From the NCBI RefSeq assembly GCF_019263745.1, contig NZ_CP077107.1, forward strand, positions 1,674,001 to 1,738,000: 64,000 nt of DNA, in the 5' to 3' direction. The stretch's first letter is position 1; each line of letters starts with the position of its first letter. A program made the translations under genes and the position numbers. Under the pieces are notes generated by a model. It searched no databases. It saw only the letters and a list, made by a program, of their open reading frames with translations, and was not told where the DNA came from. This document shows, in pieces, positions 36,794 through 46,914 of the stretch. The DNA comes from Methanospirillum hungatei (GTDB lineage Archaea; Halobacteriota; Methanomicrobia; Methanomicrobiales; Methanospirillaceae).

Positions 36794-38079
36794 GTATCTT
36801 CACCTGGGAGCGTAAGATCCATCTCCTCTTCGGTAAATTCAGAAAAATTCTTTTTCAGATCTTCAAGGATGGTTTTTTTTCTTTCATTCAGGGATGAGAG
36901 TCTCTCTTTTTGCTTCTCCTCTTCCTGGTTCATCTCATCTATCCTTTTTTGTGCTTCACCAATGGTCTGGGCGATGTGATTCTTCTGATCCAGGGTTGGA
37001 TTTTTTTCAAGTTCTTTTCTCTTATTGTTCAGTTCACCAGAGAGGGTGTGCAGACTGGTGGATATCTCACTGAATTTTTTTGCATATTCATCAGCTGATG
37101 TGAAAAGATTCTTTTCAAACGAGTTCTTTGCCTGTACGGTTCCCGACTCGAACAGAGTGAAGAGAGGTTTTGCCGTCAAGGAAACCAGTCGTGCCATCTC
37201 ATCGTCATCACGACGGGGTGACGAGGCCTGTTGAATGAGATCCTCCATGTTCTTTTCATCTACTGGTTTTGCCTGTTCCTGGAAGGCTTTCACTGCTCTC
37301 TTCCATACCGGGATTGCAATTCGGATCTGGGACTCCCATGTTTCACTGGCTTTCTCTATCTGCTGTCTGAGCTTTTCGGTCTCATCTTCAAGATGCAGAT
37401 ATGAGGCATAGAGATCTGAAGCAACCAGATGCTCCATCTCTGACTCGGCTTTTTGGAGTTCTGTTCTGAGTTCAGATAACCGGATTTCATATTTTTTCTC
37501 TTCTGCATCTGCCCGCGAATCCTCCTCAATCAGGGCATCCCGTTCATGCAGGAGATCACGCATTTCAGCAATGTGCGTGAGACGTTCTCGTGAAATACGA
37601 ATTACCTCGGTCATACGATTCATTTCGTGACCCATCTGATCCAGGGTTTGTTTAAAGACCTTCACTTCATCTGGGTAGAGATGGTGCAGGTACTTGCCCG
37701 GCCCCCGGTACGCCTTAAAACACCCGTTGATAAGTCCGGCAACTTCCCGATAAAAGATCTCATCATCCTCTGAGAAATCACCTTCAAGTTCAGATTCTAT
37801 CTTTTTACAGAACTGGGGGAGAGCGTGACGGTTGACCTGCTCCACTTTGTGGTGATGGGGTTCATCTGATGACTCATCGCCAAATTCTGTCAGAAGCTGG
37901 TGAAGATCCTGTTCAAGTTTCAGGAGTCTTTCACGTGAACTCGTGGATGCTGCATTCCGGCGGGAGATACAATCTGCTTCCTTCTCATCAAGCCAGGCAG
38001 GGAGTTCTTCCAGTGATATCGCTGATTTTGATACTTTTTCTGATGTTTTGCTGAATATTTTTTTTATTGATTCAAACAT
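36790..38079 (-). CDS. Long coiled-coil protein, unknown
   Basis: A 429-residue soluble protein dominated by charged helices. Residues about 145-275 and 325-410 have long heptad-like runs (for example RLSELRTELQKAESEMEHL and ERKKTILEDLKKNFSEF). A more globular middle part lies near GLINGCFKAYRGPGKYLHHL. There is no membrane segment, P-loop or enzyme motif. It may be a structural or scaffolding protein, similar only in style to SbcC/SMC arms. It is coupled to the small Cys protein downstream and lies 11 bases after nadM. Confidence 0.7.
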   Translation of the reverse strand: MFESIKKIFSKTSEKVSKSAISLEELPAWLDEKEADCISRRNAASTSSRERLLKLEQDLHQLLTEFGDESSDEPHHHKVEQVNRHALPQFCKKIESELEGDFSEDDEIFYREVAGLINGCFKAYRGPGKYLHHLYPDEVKVFKQTLDQMGHEMNRMTEVIRISRERLTHIAEMRDLLHERDALIEEDSRADAEEKKYEIRLSELRTELQKAESEMEHLVASDLYASYLHLEDETEKLRQQIEKASETWESQIRIAIPVWKRAVKAFQEQAKPVDEKNMEDLIQQASSPRRDDDEMARLVSLTAKPLFTLFESGTVQAKNSFEKNLFTSADEYAKKFSEISTSLHTLSGELNNKRKELEKNPTLDQKNHIAQTIGEAQKRIDEMNQEEEKQKERLSSLNERKKTILEDLKKNFSEFTEEEMDLTLPGEDT

Positions 38080-38090
38080 GACCCATCTCC

Positions 38091-38615
38091 TTATAATCCG
38101 GGGTAGTCCCCATCATCCTGGTTCAGTGCCCTTATTCTGGATATTCCGTCTATCTCCTGAATCACTCTGACAACTGGAGGAGGAACATAGTCTTCCCAAA
38201 GCTCGTTACTGACAATCCGGCCCCTGATCTTCGTCCCTGATAATGTTGCCCGCTCATACAGAGCAGGACTGAGTACCTCAATCCCGGCCTCATGAAAGAG
38301 CCGGATGACAAGCGGGTTCCCTGAGTAAATCCGGTGAAATGGTGGTGTCATTGCACGGACATGTGATACCCACAATACATTGCGATTGATATCCTCAAGC
38401 GGGATGACATACAGTGGTTTGTGCAGATCCTGAAGGGCACCAGTGATCATAAGGACCCGTTCTCCGGCAGTGAAAGGATCTGCAGGTTCATGACTCATCT
38501 GAGCACTGCCAATCCCAATGATGAGTTCGTCTGCTTCTTTTGCGATCTGGTTTATCACATAATGGTGACCGTTGTGATAGGGCTGAAACCTACCAATATA
38601 AAGAGCCCGAATCAT
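38091..38615 (-). CDS. nadM: Nicotinamide-nucleotide adenylyltransferase, archaeal
   Basis: A 174-residue nucleotidyltransferase that joins ATP to nicotinamide or nicotinate mononucleotide to give NAD or its deamido form. The class signature is [16 protein letters not shown] (HxGH-type), with [21 protein letters not shown] and the C-terminal [16 protein letters not shown] carrying the second ATP-binding motif. Its ATG overlaps the larB stop by four bases (ATGA), so it is translated together with LarB. Confidence 0.95.
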   Translation of the reverse strand: MIRALYIGRFQPYHNGHHYVINQIAKEADELIIGIGSAQMSHEPADPFTAGERVLMITGALQDLHKPLYVIPLEDINRNVLWVSHVRAMTPPFHRIYSGNPLVIRLFHEAGIEVLSPALYERATLSGTKIRGRIVSNELWEDYVPPPVVRVIQEIDGISRIRALNQDDGDYPGL

Positions 38616-39388
38616 GATCTCACCACCAGGTTTGCGATCATTGCGGCAGAGGCACCGGCAACAAATCCTGCATCAATATTGACCACCGTCAGGACCGAAC
38701 AAGACTGAAGCATGCTGGCAAGAGCAGCCTGACCTGCGCCCATGTATCCGTACCCGGTTGAGACCGGCACCCCGATAACCGGACGATCCACAAGACCTGC
38801 TACCACAGACGGAAGAGTCCCTTCCCTTCCCGCCGCGACGACGAACGCATGACATCCGTCCATCTCGCGAATGACCGGGAAGAGGCGGTGAATCCCGGCA
38901 ACACCGACATCATATGCCCTGCGGACCTCACAGCCCATCTCTTCAGCTATAACCCGGGCCTCCTCGGCAACCCTGATATCAGACGTGCCGGCGGTGATGA
39001 TCCCGACAACTCCTCCGGTCTTTTCAATTGTAGTCCCCTTCGCAAGGACCAGAACGCGCCCTTCATCCGACCATACAGATGAAATATCCTCACTCCGTGC
39101 CCATTCCATGAGAGGGAAAGCACGTTCAGGGACAAGTCGGGATATGATGCATCTGCCGGCGGACATAACATAACTTTCAACAATAGAACGGAGATGAGCA
39201 GGCTCTTTTCCTTCTGCAAGGATTACTTCAGGGATTCCGCACCGGGCCTTCCTGGACATATCAAGACATGCTACCGAGCCGACCGGCAGAACAGATTCAG
39301 CACATATCTGTGCCAGAGCCTCATCCGGACTCAAGGTATGATCATATGCTGCCTGCAGAATGTGTTTCAGATCCAGTCCTTTCTCCAT
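38612..39388 (-). CDS. larB: LarB-type nickel-pincer cofactor synthase (PurE-like)
   Basis: A 258-residue protein of the AIR-carboxylase/PurE-like family. LarB carboxylates the pyridinium ring of nicotinic acid adenine dinucleotide and hydrolyses the phosphoanhydride, the first step to the nickel-pincer cofactor (established for Lactiplantibacillus). Conserved segments are [65 protein letters not shown] and [17 protein letters not shown] chose the ATG at 39388; the longer in-frame start at 39625 would overlap another gene. LarC and LarE are not in the window. Confidence 0.88.
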   Translation of the reverse strand: MEKGLDLKHILQAAYDHTLSPDEALAQICAESVLPVGSVACLDMSRKARCGIPEVILAEGKEPAHLRSIVESYVMSAGRCIISRLVPERAFPLMEWARSEDISSVWSDEGRVLVLAKGTTIEKTGGVVGIITAGTSDIRVAEEARVIAEEMGCEVRRAYDVGVAGIHRLFPVIREMDGCHAFVVAAGREGTLPSVVAGLVDRPVIGVPVSTGYGYMGAGQAALASMLQSCSVLTVVNIDAGFVAGASAAMIANLVVRS

Positions 39389-39437
39389 ATGGAATAAGTA
39401 CGATATGCAAGAAACAGTACATAATAGGTTCATTGCG

Positions 39438-39755
39438 ATGAGTATTCTCTTTCTGATATCGGTCTTTGGCGTTCTTGTCTGTATCTTCCTCTGGCTTCGT
39501 GATATCCGGATATGGGCACGGTCCCTCCTTCCCGGGTACAGGAAAGCCTCAATACACGGAGTATACCAGACTGCGCTTGCAACCGCTGGTGCAGGTATCG
39601 TCTTTCTGTGGCCGGAGGTCTCCATCCTTGGGACCGGGATTGTCCTGCTTGGCCTGTACCTTCAGGGAAAAGAGGAGAGAGAGAAGATCTGGACAAACGA
39701 ACCGGCAATAACCAGGTTCTTCGGGAGTGTTCCCCGGAAAAATACCAGAAGGTAA
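39438..39755 (+). CDS. Small two-helix membrane protein, unknown
   Basis: A protein of about 105 residues with two hydrophobic segments, ILFLISVFGVLVCIFLWL near the N terminus and LATAGAGIVFLWPEV to ILGTGIVLLGLYL in the middle, then a charged tail. I do not recognise a family. The start could be the ATG at 39438 or the in-frame ATG at 39405. It overlaps nothing on this strand and ends five bases before hisS, so it is probably co-transcribed with it. It is divergent from larB. Confidence 0.6.
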   Translation: MSILFLISVFGVLVCIFLWLRDIRIWARSLLPGYRKASIHGVYQTALATAGAGIVFLWPEVSILGTGIVLLGLYLQGKEEREKIWTNEPAITRFFGSVPRKNTRR

Positions 39756-39759
39756 CATT

Positions 39760-40986
39760 ATGATACAAAAACCACGCGGGACACGGGATATGCTCCCTGA
39801 CGAGATGGAACGGCGTCGTGAGATAGAAGCACGGATGCGGGCACGGGCACGACTCTATGGATTCCGGGAGATAGCAACCCCGGTATTTGAAGAACTGGAG
39901 CTCTTCACCATCCGGTCAGGAGAAGGGATCATCAATGAGATGTACGTGTTTGAGGACAAGGGCGGCAGGTCTCTTGCACTCAGGCCAGAACTGACCGCAC
40001 CGGTCCTCCGGACGTATGTTGAAGAGGGGCGATCTCTTAACAAGCCAATCAAATGGTGTTATTTTGCCGACTGTTTCAGGTATGAACGCCCACAAAAGGG
40101 AAGATACCGTCAGTTCTGGCAGTTTGGTGCAGAACTAATCGGTGCAGACTCTGCCATGGGAGATGCCGAGGTTATCACGCTCGGATATGACCTTCTCAGG
40201 ACCGCAGGAGTGAAGTTTGTTCTCCGCATTGGTCATCTCTCTTTTATGCGGACTCTCCTCGCTGATCTTGCCGATGCCGACAAGAAGAAGATACGGGCAT
40301 TTCTTGACAAGCGGGAGGAAGAAGCCGCAGTCACATACCTCCGTGACATCGGACAGGACCAGCTGTGTGATCCCCTCATCCGGCTGTGTGGTGCCCGGAC
40401 CCTTGATGATGTCTTTGCAGTCATCGGAGAGATACCGGAGGCTGTCCGGATCAGGGAGATGTTTGCCATCCTTGACGCATCCGGCATTCCGTACGAGATT
40501 AACCCGGCCATTGCCCGGGGCCTTGATTACTATACCGGGGTTGTCTTTGAATGCTTTGCCGAGGGGCTGGGTGCCGAAAACCAGATCCTTGGTGGAGGTG
40601 CGTACCGTCTTGCCCATCTCTTTGGAGGAGAAGATACCCCGTCGGCCGGATTTGCCATCGGCTTTGACCGGGTGATGGTCGCTCTGGGAGAGGAGAGCTG
40701 GATCCCCTGGCAGCCGCAGGTGATGATCATCACCACAAGTGAAGGACGGGACTATGCTCTCACGGTAGCCGAGCAGTTCAGGATGAATGGTATCATCACC
40801 GAGACCGACCTGATGGACCGGAGCTTCTCAGCCCAGATGAAGGCTGCAGGAAAGAGTGCAGACTTTGCGATCATCATCGGAAAGGAAGAAGTTGCAACCG
40901 GGACCATTACCCTCAAAGACCTGAAGGCTGGAACCCAGGAGAAGGTCACCGCCGATGAGGCAATAGAGAAACTGACATCCGCATAA
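39760..40986 (+). CDS. hisS: Histidyl-tRNA synthetase
   Basis: A 408-residue class II aminoacyl-tRNA synthetase. It begins [17 protein letters not shown]. Motif 2 appears as [19 protein letters not shown], the histidine-specific motif as [13 protein letters not shown], and motif 3 as [13 protein letters not shown]. The C-terminal anticodon-binding domain covers the last 90 residues. AAGGT lies seven bases before the ATG at 39760; the earlier in-frame ATG at 39727 would overlap the membrane protein. top6B follows within four bases. Confidence 0.96.
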   Translation: MIQKPRGTRDMLPDEMERRREIEARMRARARLYGFREIATPVFEELELFTIRSGEGIINEMYVFEDKGGRSLALRPELTAPVLRTYVEEGRSLNKPIKWCYFADCFRYERPQKGRYRQFWQFGAELIGADSAMGDAEVITLGYDLLRTAGVKFVLRIGHLSFMRTLLADLADADKKKIRAFLDKREEEAAVTYLRDIGQDQLCDPLIRLCGARTLDDVFAVIGEIPEAVRIREMFAILDASGIPYEINPAIARGLDYYTGVVFECFAEGLGAENQILGGGAYRLAHLFGGEDTPSAGFAIGFDRVMVALGEESWIPWQPQVMIITTSEGRDYALTVAEQFRMNGIITETDLMDRSFSAQMKAAGKSADFAIIIGKEEVATGTITLKDLKAGTQEKVTADEAIEKLTSA

Positions 40987-40990
40987 TTTT

Positions 40991-42811
40991 ATGGCATCAC
41001 CAAAACCTGCTCATGCTGATGATCTTGCAAAACAACAGCGAAGTATAAGTGTTGCTGAATTTTTTGAGAAGAACAAACATCTTCTCGGTTTTGACTCCCC
41101 GACCCGTGGCATAGTCACCACAGTAAAAGAAGCGATTGATAATGCCCTTGACGCCTGTGAGGAAGCAGGAGTCCTTCCTGATATCTATCTTGGTATCTTC
41201 CGGATGGAGGGGGATATCTTTAAGGTTGTTGTGGAGGACAACGGGCCAGGCATTGTTCCGGATAATATCCCCTATGTCTTTGGAAAACTCCTCTATGGTT
41301 CACGGTTTCACCAGATCAGGCAGTCACGCGGACAGCAGGGTATCGGGATATCTGCCGCCGTCCTCTATGCCCAGCTGACAAGTGGCAGACCGACGCTTGT
41401 TATCTCCCGGTGCGGGTCTGACCGTCCGGCATTCCGGTTCCAGGTCCAGATAAAAACCGAGACCAATGAGCCTGAGATCCTGAAAAGGGAAGAGACCACA
41501 TGGGACCGGGTACATGGGACCAGAATAGAAATTGAGTTTAAGAGCTCCCTCACCGCCAGGAAGAGGCTGGTTGAATACCTGCGGTATACCTCGGTGGTCA
41601 ACCCCCATGCCCGGCTCAGGGTAGAGATAGACGGGGAAGCAATCATCTTTGACCGGGCCAGTGATGAACCGATCATCCCCCCTCAGGCCATACTCCCTCA
41701 TCCGCACGGAGTTGAACTTGGAGAACTCAAACGAATAGCAGCCGGTTCGAAAGAGCCACTTGAACCATTTCTTATCAATAGTTTCTCCAGGGTCGGCCTG
41801 AAGACAGCCCATGAGATCATCCAGCTCGCCGGGCTCAAAGAGACGACAAAAGCCAATAAACTGGATGCCGATGGTCTTGCACGTCTTCAGTCCGCCATGC
41901 AGCAGGCAAAGGTCCCACCACCGCCGGCAAACCAGTGTCTCTCACCGATTGGGGAAGTCCTCATCAGGCAGGGTCTTGAGAAAGAGTTTCAATTCGATTT
42001 CTGTTCTGCACGGACCCGACCGGCCAGTGTATACCATGGTCACCCGTTCATCGTCGAGGCTGCCCTTGGATATGGAGGGAAACTGGAGGCTGAAGGCAAT
42101 GCCCGGATCATGCGGTTTGCAAACCGGGTTCCCCTTATGTACCAACAGGGAGCCTGTGCCATCACCGGATGTATCAGCACGGTAAACTGGCGGGCATATA
42201 ATATCAGCCAGTCAGGACTGCCAACCGGGCCGGTCCTCATCCTGGTTCATGTTGCCTCAACCAATGTTCCCTTTACCAGTGAAAGCAAGGATGCCATCGC
42301 GTCAATACCGGAGATTGAGCGGGAGGTAACCCTTGCACTGCAGGAACTAGGCCGGGATCTCAAGACCTTCCTCTCACGACGAGACAAAAGCAGACTGTCT
42401 GAAGAGCGTGCCCGGGCAATCTGTGCCATCATCCCTGAGATTGCGACAAAGGTTGCAGAGACCATTGAAAAGCCGGTCCCTGATATCACCCCGATTGAGG
42501 GCCAGATCATGCGACGACTGGTTGCAAAGAAATGGACCGATAAAGGGATCGTGAACGTGTCTATTCAGAATTATACATCCCACGCCCTTGATCTGACTCT
42601 GTATGTGATCACCGTCGATGATGTCAGTACCTCAGATCCCCCGGCAGTCTTTGTTGAAGAGATGGGAACTGACAAGTCCGCAGTCTGGCAGATGAGGCTT
42701 GCCGGCGGTGAGGGCTGGAAGCTCAGCTATACGGGAACCGGGAATGGAATGATTGACATCAGGGGTGTTGATGAAAAGAAGAAAGTGGTGGTAGATCTTG
42801 ACCGGTCGTAA
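40991..42811 (+). CDS. top6B: DNA topoisomerase VI subunit B
   Basis: A 606-residue GHKL ATPase that drives strand passage by type IIB topoisomerase. The Bergerat fold shows [16 protein letters not shown] (N box), [15 protein letters not shown] (G1), [10 protein letters not shown] and [17 protein letters not shown] (G2). The switch lysine lies in the transducer, near [15 protein letters not shown]2TH-like insert and a C-terminal Ig-like domain follow. It is translated directly before top6A, whose TTG start lies inside its last codons. Confidence 0.96.
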   Translation: MASPKPAHADDLAKQQRSISVAEFFEKNKHLLGFDSPTRGIVTTVKEAIDNALDACEEAGVLPDIYLGIFRMEGDIFKVVVEDNGPGIVPDNIPYVFGKLLYGSRFHQIRQSRGQQGIGISAAVLYAQLTSGRPTLVISRCGSDRPAFRFQVQIKTETNEPEILKREETTWDRVHGTRIEIEFKSSLTARKRLVEYLRYTSVVNPHARLRVEIDGEAIIFDRASDEPIIPPQAILPHPHGVELGELKRIAAGSKEPLEPFLINSFSRVGLKTAHEIIQLAGLKETTKANKLDADGLARLQSAMQQAKVPPPPANQCLSPIGEVLIRQGLEKEFQFDFCSARTRPASVYHGHPFIVEAALGYGGKLEAEGNARIMRFANRVPLMYQQGACAITGCISTVNWRAYNISQSGLPTGPVLILVHVASTNVPFTSESKDAIASIPEIEREVTLALQELGRDLKTFLSRRDKSRLSEERARAICAIIPEIATKVAETIEKPVPDITPIEGQIMRRLVAKKWTDKGIVNVSIQNYTSHALDLTLYVITVDDVSTSDPPAVFVEEMGTDKSAVWQMRLAGGEGWKLSYTGTGNGMIDIRGVDEKKKVVVDLDRS

Positions 42812-43898
42812 GGAAGATATCAGGGAAAACACCATCAAACGGCTGCTTGCCATTCCGGAGAAGTGGTACGAGCAGATGACCAGGGGCGAACTTCCCTCCG
42901 TCACCATGCCAACCCGGACAAAAAAAAATATCGCCTATGATGAAGAGGCCGAGGTATGGAAGTACGGCGACCGGGAGCGGCTTCGGGAAGCAGGAACAGA
43001 GAAGAGTGCTCTGCATATCCTCAAGATGGCATATGTCATCTGGTTTTTAAAACATCAGATCTCTGAAAACCGGTCATCAACGCTCAGAGAACTGTATTAC
43101 ATCTCCGAAGGCTGGAAACGGGCAAAATTTGGTGCACAGAATGATTCAAATCTGCTAGTAGAAGACCTTGAGATCCTGACCGATGTCCAGCGTGAACACT
43201 TTCACCTGCGGCCTGAAGAAGACGGGGCAAGTATCTTCGGACCACTCAAGATCCGTGAGGATACAAGACGGGGAACGAGGGAACTCCACTGCCAGGATGA
43301 TATCGGTGAGTCAGGATACCAGATCCCGACCAATGTTGATTCCCTCGAATTTGTCGAGCATGATGCAAAGATGGTCATTGCCATCGAGACCGGTGGTATG
43401 TATGCCCGGCTTATCGAGAACGGGTTTGACGAGAAGTACCAGGCTATTCTTGTCCACCTGAAAGGACAGCCGGCACGATCCACCCGGAGAGTCCTAAACC
43501 GGCTGGCCAGTGAGTTCCAGCTCCCGGTCACCGTGTTTACCGATGGTGACCCGTGGTCATACCGAATCTTTGCAAGTGTTGCATACGGGGCGATAAAGAG
43601 TGCCCATATATCAGAGATACTGGTTACTCCATCCTCACGGTTCATTGGGGTGCAGCCATCCGATATCAGGGACTATGACCTTCCTTCCGATTCCCTGACT
43701 GAGCAGGATATCGCTGCTCTCAAGGCAGAACTGACTGATCCCCGGTTTGCAGGCGACTACTGGAAAGAACAGATAAACCTGCAGCTGGCACTAAACCTGA
43801 AGTCAGAACAGCAGGCATTTGCAGCACGGGGTCTTGATTTTGTCACGGATGAATACCTGCCGGCCAGACTCTCCGACATGGGTATATTACGGAGATAA
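42798..43898 (+). CDS. top6A: DNA topoisomerase VI subunit A (Spo11-like)
   Basis: A 366-residue catalytic subunit that makes the double-strand break. The catalytic tyrosine is in [15 protein letters not shown] (Tyr100 or 101). The Toprim domain shows [13 protein letters not shown] with the metal-binding Glu and [13 protein letters not shown] with the Asp-x-Asp pair. The start is TTG, with GGTGG six bases upstream, overlapping top6B by 14 bases, so equal synthesis of both subunits is likely. The length is normal for the family. Confidence 0.96.
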   Translation: MTGRKEDIRENTIKRLLAIPEKWYEQMTRGELPSVTMPTRTKKNIAYDEEAEVWKYGDRERLREAGTEKSALHILKMAYVIWFLKHQISENRSSTLRELYYISEGWKRAKFGAQNDSNLLVEDLEILTDVQREHFHLRPEEDGASIFGPLKIREDTRRGTRELHCQDDIGESGYQIPTNVDSLEFVEHDAKMVIAIETGGMYARLIENGFDEKYQAILVHLKGQPARSTRRVLNRLASEFQLPVTVFTDGDPWSYRIFASVAYGAIKSAHISEILVTPSSRFIGVQPSDIRDYDLPSDSLTEQDIAALKAELTDPRFAGDYWKEQINLQLALNLKSEQQAFAARGLDFVTDEYLPARLSDMGILRR

Positions 43899-43950
43899 AT
43901 CCGGCACCAATCACTATCACTATATCCTTTTTCCTCCCTGATCTTACCAT

Positions 43951-44775
43951 ATGGATCCGTTCTCACTTCCTCCGATAATGATCCCTTTACTTATCAATGC
44001 AATTGTTCTTCTGGTGACGCTCCTCTATGGATGTCGGGAAGATATCAGGGAACGGGCTGTTCCGGTAGTGATGTGGTACCCGGCGGTTGCCATCGGCATC
44101 CCGATGCTGATATGGTTCTGGTACTCGGTCATCACCTCAGGCTCCCTCCCCTATATGATGCCACTCATTCCCCTGATCCTCTTCTTTGTCGTTGCGTTCT
44201 ATCTCTTCACGAGATTTCATCTCATGGGAATGGCAGATACCAAGGCACTCATCCTGATAACCGTACTGGTCCCGTGTTTCCCCTTTGTCCCCCTCACCGG
44301 ATACCCGCTCTTCGGTTTTCCCCCCTATGTCTTTCTTCCCTTTAGTGCCCTCTTTAATGCCGTCGTCCTGAACCTGCTCTTGCCGGTGGCCTTCTTCATC
44401 ATGAACCTGGTCAAAGGAAACAAGGCCCCCCTTCCCTACCTCTTCCTGGGATACCCGGTCAAGGGTGAGACGATAGCAGATGAGTTTGGTATTGTCATGG
44501 AACATTTTGACGAGACAGATGGAGTTCTCACCCGATCATTCATCCCGGTCAGGGCGGCAATCAGGGACATGCTGGCCGGAGGAAAGCGGGTGTACACAAA
44601 ATCCCTTAAAGAAAATCCGAATCAATACAGGAAAGAACTTGAACTCTATAAGAAAGCCGGAACGGTGTGGATAAGTTATGGGGTTCCCTTCCTCATTCCC
44701 ATCACTGCAGGATTTCTGACCGCACTGGTTCTGGGTGACTTTTTCATGGCTCTCCTCTCTCTGTTCATGCCATAG
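43951..44775 (+). CDS. Prepilin/prearchaellin peptidase (A24 family)
   Basis: A 274-residue aspartic membrane protease that trims type IV pilin-like signal peptides of archaellins and pilins. The two catalytic aspartates are expected in CREDIRERAVP (about residue 30) and HLMGMADTKAL (the GxGD-type motif, here GMAD). Six hydrophobic segments lie at about residues 10-165 and 240-270. A soluble loop (about 165-235, YPVKGETIADEFG and beyond) is typical of the euryarchaeal form. It may be FlaK or EppA; the sequence alone does not decide this. Confidence 0.85.
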   Translation: MDPFSLPPIMIPLLINAIVLLVTLLYGCREDIRERAVPVVMWYPAVAIGIPMLIWFWYSVITSGSLPYMMPLIPLILFFVVAFYLFTRFHLMGMADTKALILITVLVPCFPFVPLTGYPLFGFPPYVFLPFSALFNAVVLNLLLPVAFFIMNLVKGNKAPLPYLFLGYPVKGETIADEFGIVMEHFDETDGVLTRSFIPVRAAIRDMLAGGKRVYTKSLKENPNQYRKELELYKKAGTVWISYGVPFLIPITAGFLTALVLGDFFMALLSLFMP

Positions 44776-44891
44776 AATACCCATACACCTGTTTTTCCTG
44801 ACCAGTCCTGCCATCCTTCCTGATGCCGGGGATCAGAAGGTGACAATCACCGGAAAAGAAATATCAGAACGCGATTTTGAGCGAGAATAGG

Positions 44892-44899
44892 TATATAAT
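44892..44899 (+). promoter_or_regulatory. TATA box before the PIN-ATPase gene
   Basis: TATATAAT at 44892-44899 lies 40-47 bases before the TTG start at 44939, which is the right distance for a short-leader archaeal promoter. The surrounding 160-base gap contains no other gene. Confidence 0.5.
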
Positions 44900-44938
44900 A
44901 AAAGGAATGAATGACCAATTATAACCCGGTGAAAATAT

Positions 44939-46906
44939 TTGAAAATAGTTCCTGATACCAGCGTCGTAATAGACGGACGCATCACCAATCTAATTGATAC
45001 CGGAGAATATAACGGAGCCCATATAATAATACCGGAAGCAGTTGTTGCTGAACTGGAGGCCCAGGCAAACCAGGGAAGAGAAATAGGTTTCTCAGGCCTT
45101 ACAGAACTCCAGGAGCTCTGCAAACTAGCCGAACAGGGTATAATATCGATAGAATTTGTTGGTGTCCGCCCCACCCTTGAGCAAGTAAAGCTTGCCAGTG
45201 GCGGTGAAATAGATGCACTCATCCGAAAAGTAGCCATTGATTACGGAGCCAGGTTTATCACCAGTGACGTGGTCCAGTCAGAGGTTGCAAAGGCAAAAGG
45301 CCTTGATGTCCTCTATCTCCGGCCACAGGTGGAAGATTTCACTCCGCTTGCCATAGACCAGTTTTTTGATGAACATACCATCGCCGTCTATCTGAAAGAA
45401 CGGGCAAAGCCGGTTGCACGAAAAGGGACCATCCAAAAGACCGAGACGATGACCCTTCGTGACCAACTCTGCACGGAATACGAACTGCGAATGATCGCCC
45501 AGGAGATCCTTGAGCGTGCAAAACGTGACCCTGACGGATTTATCGAGATAGAAAAGCGGGGAGTAACCGTTGTCCAGATAGGATCAATGCGGATATCAAT
45601 AACCAGACGTCCGTTCTCTGATGGAATGGAGATTACTGCAGTCAGGCCGATTGTTGACCTCGCACTGGAAGACTATGCCGAATCTGATCTCATCAAGCAG
45701 ATGCTTCGGGGAGAAAAGCCAGGTATTCTTATCACCGGCCCACCGGGATGTGGAAAGACCACCCTTGCCCAGGCAATCGCAACCTACCTCTGTGATGAAG
45801 GAGTCATAATCAAAACGATGGAACAGCCACGTGAGATGCTTGTTCCAGACCAGATAACCCAGTACAGTGCCCTTGACGGGAGTATGGCCAATACTGCTGA
45901 TGTACTCCTCCTGGTCAGACCTGATTTTGTCATCTTTGATGAACTTCGCAGAAACGAGGATTTTGAGGTATTTGCTGACATGCGGCTTGCCGGTATCGGG
46001 ATGATCGGAATCATTCATGCCGTATCACCCCACGAGGCACTCCAACGATTCGCAGACCGGCTTGACTTCTCGGTTCTTGCCCAGATCTTTGGCAGCATGA
46101 TCTATGTCAGAGACGGGCAGATACACCAGATATGCTCAACTGCCTTCTCTATGAAAGTCCCAGAGGGGATTGATTCTGAAATGCAGATAAGGCCGGTCAC
46201 CACTGTTTCAGATGTAAAGACCAACCTCCCCATCTTTGAAATCTTCAGATACGGCACCGAGACCATTGTCCTGCCGGTTGAGGAAGAGGAAGAAGAACCT
46301 GACAACTCCGAGAAGTATGTTCCTCCGGAAGAGACCGTCATCCATGCCGAGCCAGAAGAGGAACCAGTCGAGGAAAAAGCATCTGATGACGAGGAACCTG
46401 ACGAAGAAGAAGAGACAAACGTATGGGCAATTACTGAACGTGACATCCAGCGGGAGATCGGAAGATATACCGGCGGTGAGGTCAGTGTTGAGATGCTCTC
46501 TGCAACAAAGGCAGTCGTCTATATCGATGACCGGGATGTACCCGCAGCGATAGGAAAAGGCGGGAAAAACATCGCTGCAATTGTCAATAAAGTCGGTGTT
46601 GGTATTGATATCAGACCATCATCAGAACTTGCTAAGAAGGTAAAAGCACTCTCACCAGGCCAGCCTGATCGGGAGGAGTTAACGCTTGGTGATGGTCTCC
46701 AGGTCAGGATTGACAAGAAACAACTTTCCATCATCTCTCCAGACAATACCGGAAAGATCGTGGACGTATTTGCCGGTCGGGAATACCTGTTCACTGCTAC
46801 TGTGAATGATTCAGGCGAGATACACCTGGCCAAAAACAGCACTATAGCACAGGAGATGCTGCGTAGGTATAACGAAGGCGAACCCATCAGGCTCAAAACA
46901 GTGTGA
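44939..46906 (+). CDS. PIN domain - ATPase - KH domain protein
   Basis: A 655-residue archaeal PINc/VapC family ATPase. The N-terminal PIN nuclease-like domain has acidic residues in IVPDTSVVIDGRI, AVVAELEAQANQGR, GGEIDALIRKVAI and FITSDVVQ. The VirB11/PilT-like ATPase shows Walker A ITGPPGCGKTTLAQA and Walker B DFVIFDELRRNEDFEVF. An acidic linker (about 440-490) precedes a KH RNA-binding domain with VPAAIGKGGKNIAAIVNKV. It probably acts on RNA or ribosomes using ATP. The start is TTG, with GGTGA upstream. leuS follows in eight bases. Confidence 0.9.
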   Translation: MKIVPDTSVVIDGRITNLIDTGEYNGAHIIIPEAVVAELEAQANQGREIGFSGLTELQELCKLAEQGIISIEFVGVRPTLEQVKLASGGEIDALIRKVAIDYGARFITSDVVQSEVAKAKGLDVLYLRPQVEDFTPLAIDQFFDEHTIAVYLKERAKPVARKGTIQKTETMTLRDQLCTEYELRMIAQEILERAKRDPDGFIEIEKRGVTVVQIGSMRISITRRPFSDGMEITAVRPIVDLALEDYAESDLIKQMLRGEKPGILITGPPGCGKTTLAQAIATYLCDEGVIIKTMEQPREMLVPDQITQYSALDGSMANTADVLLLVRPDFVIFDELRRNEDFEVFADMRLAGIGMIGIIHAVSPHEALQRFADRLDFSVLAQIFGSMIYVRDGQIHQICSTAFSMKVPEGIDSEMQIRPVTTVSDVKTNLPIFEIFRYGTETIVLPVEEEEEEPDNSEKYVPPEETVIHAEPEEEPVEEKASDDEEPDEEEETNVWAITERDIQREIGRYTGGEVSVEMLSATKAVVYIDDRDVPAAIGKGGKNIAAIVNKVGVGIDIRPSSELAKKVKALSPGQPDREELTLGDGLQVRIDKKQLSIISPDNTGKIVDVFAGREYLFTATVNDSGEIHLAKNSTIAQEMLRRYNEGEPIRLKTV

Positions 46907-46914
46907 GGGTGTGA

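Noticed and set aside
39430-39768. A 112-codon minus-strand frame over the small membrane protein
   Set aside because: It is antisense to a frame with two clean membrane helices, and the composition (Arg- and Ser-rich) is typical of a shadow frame.
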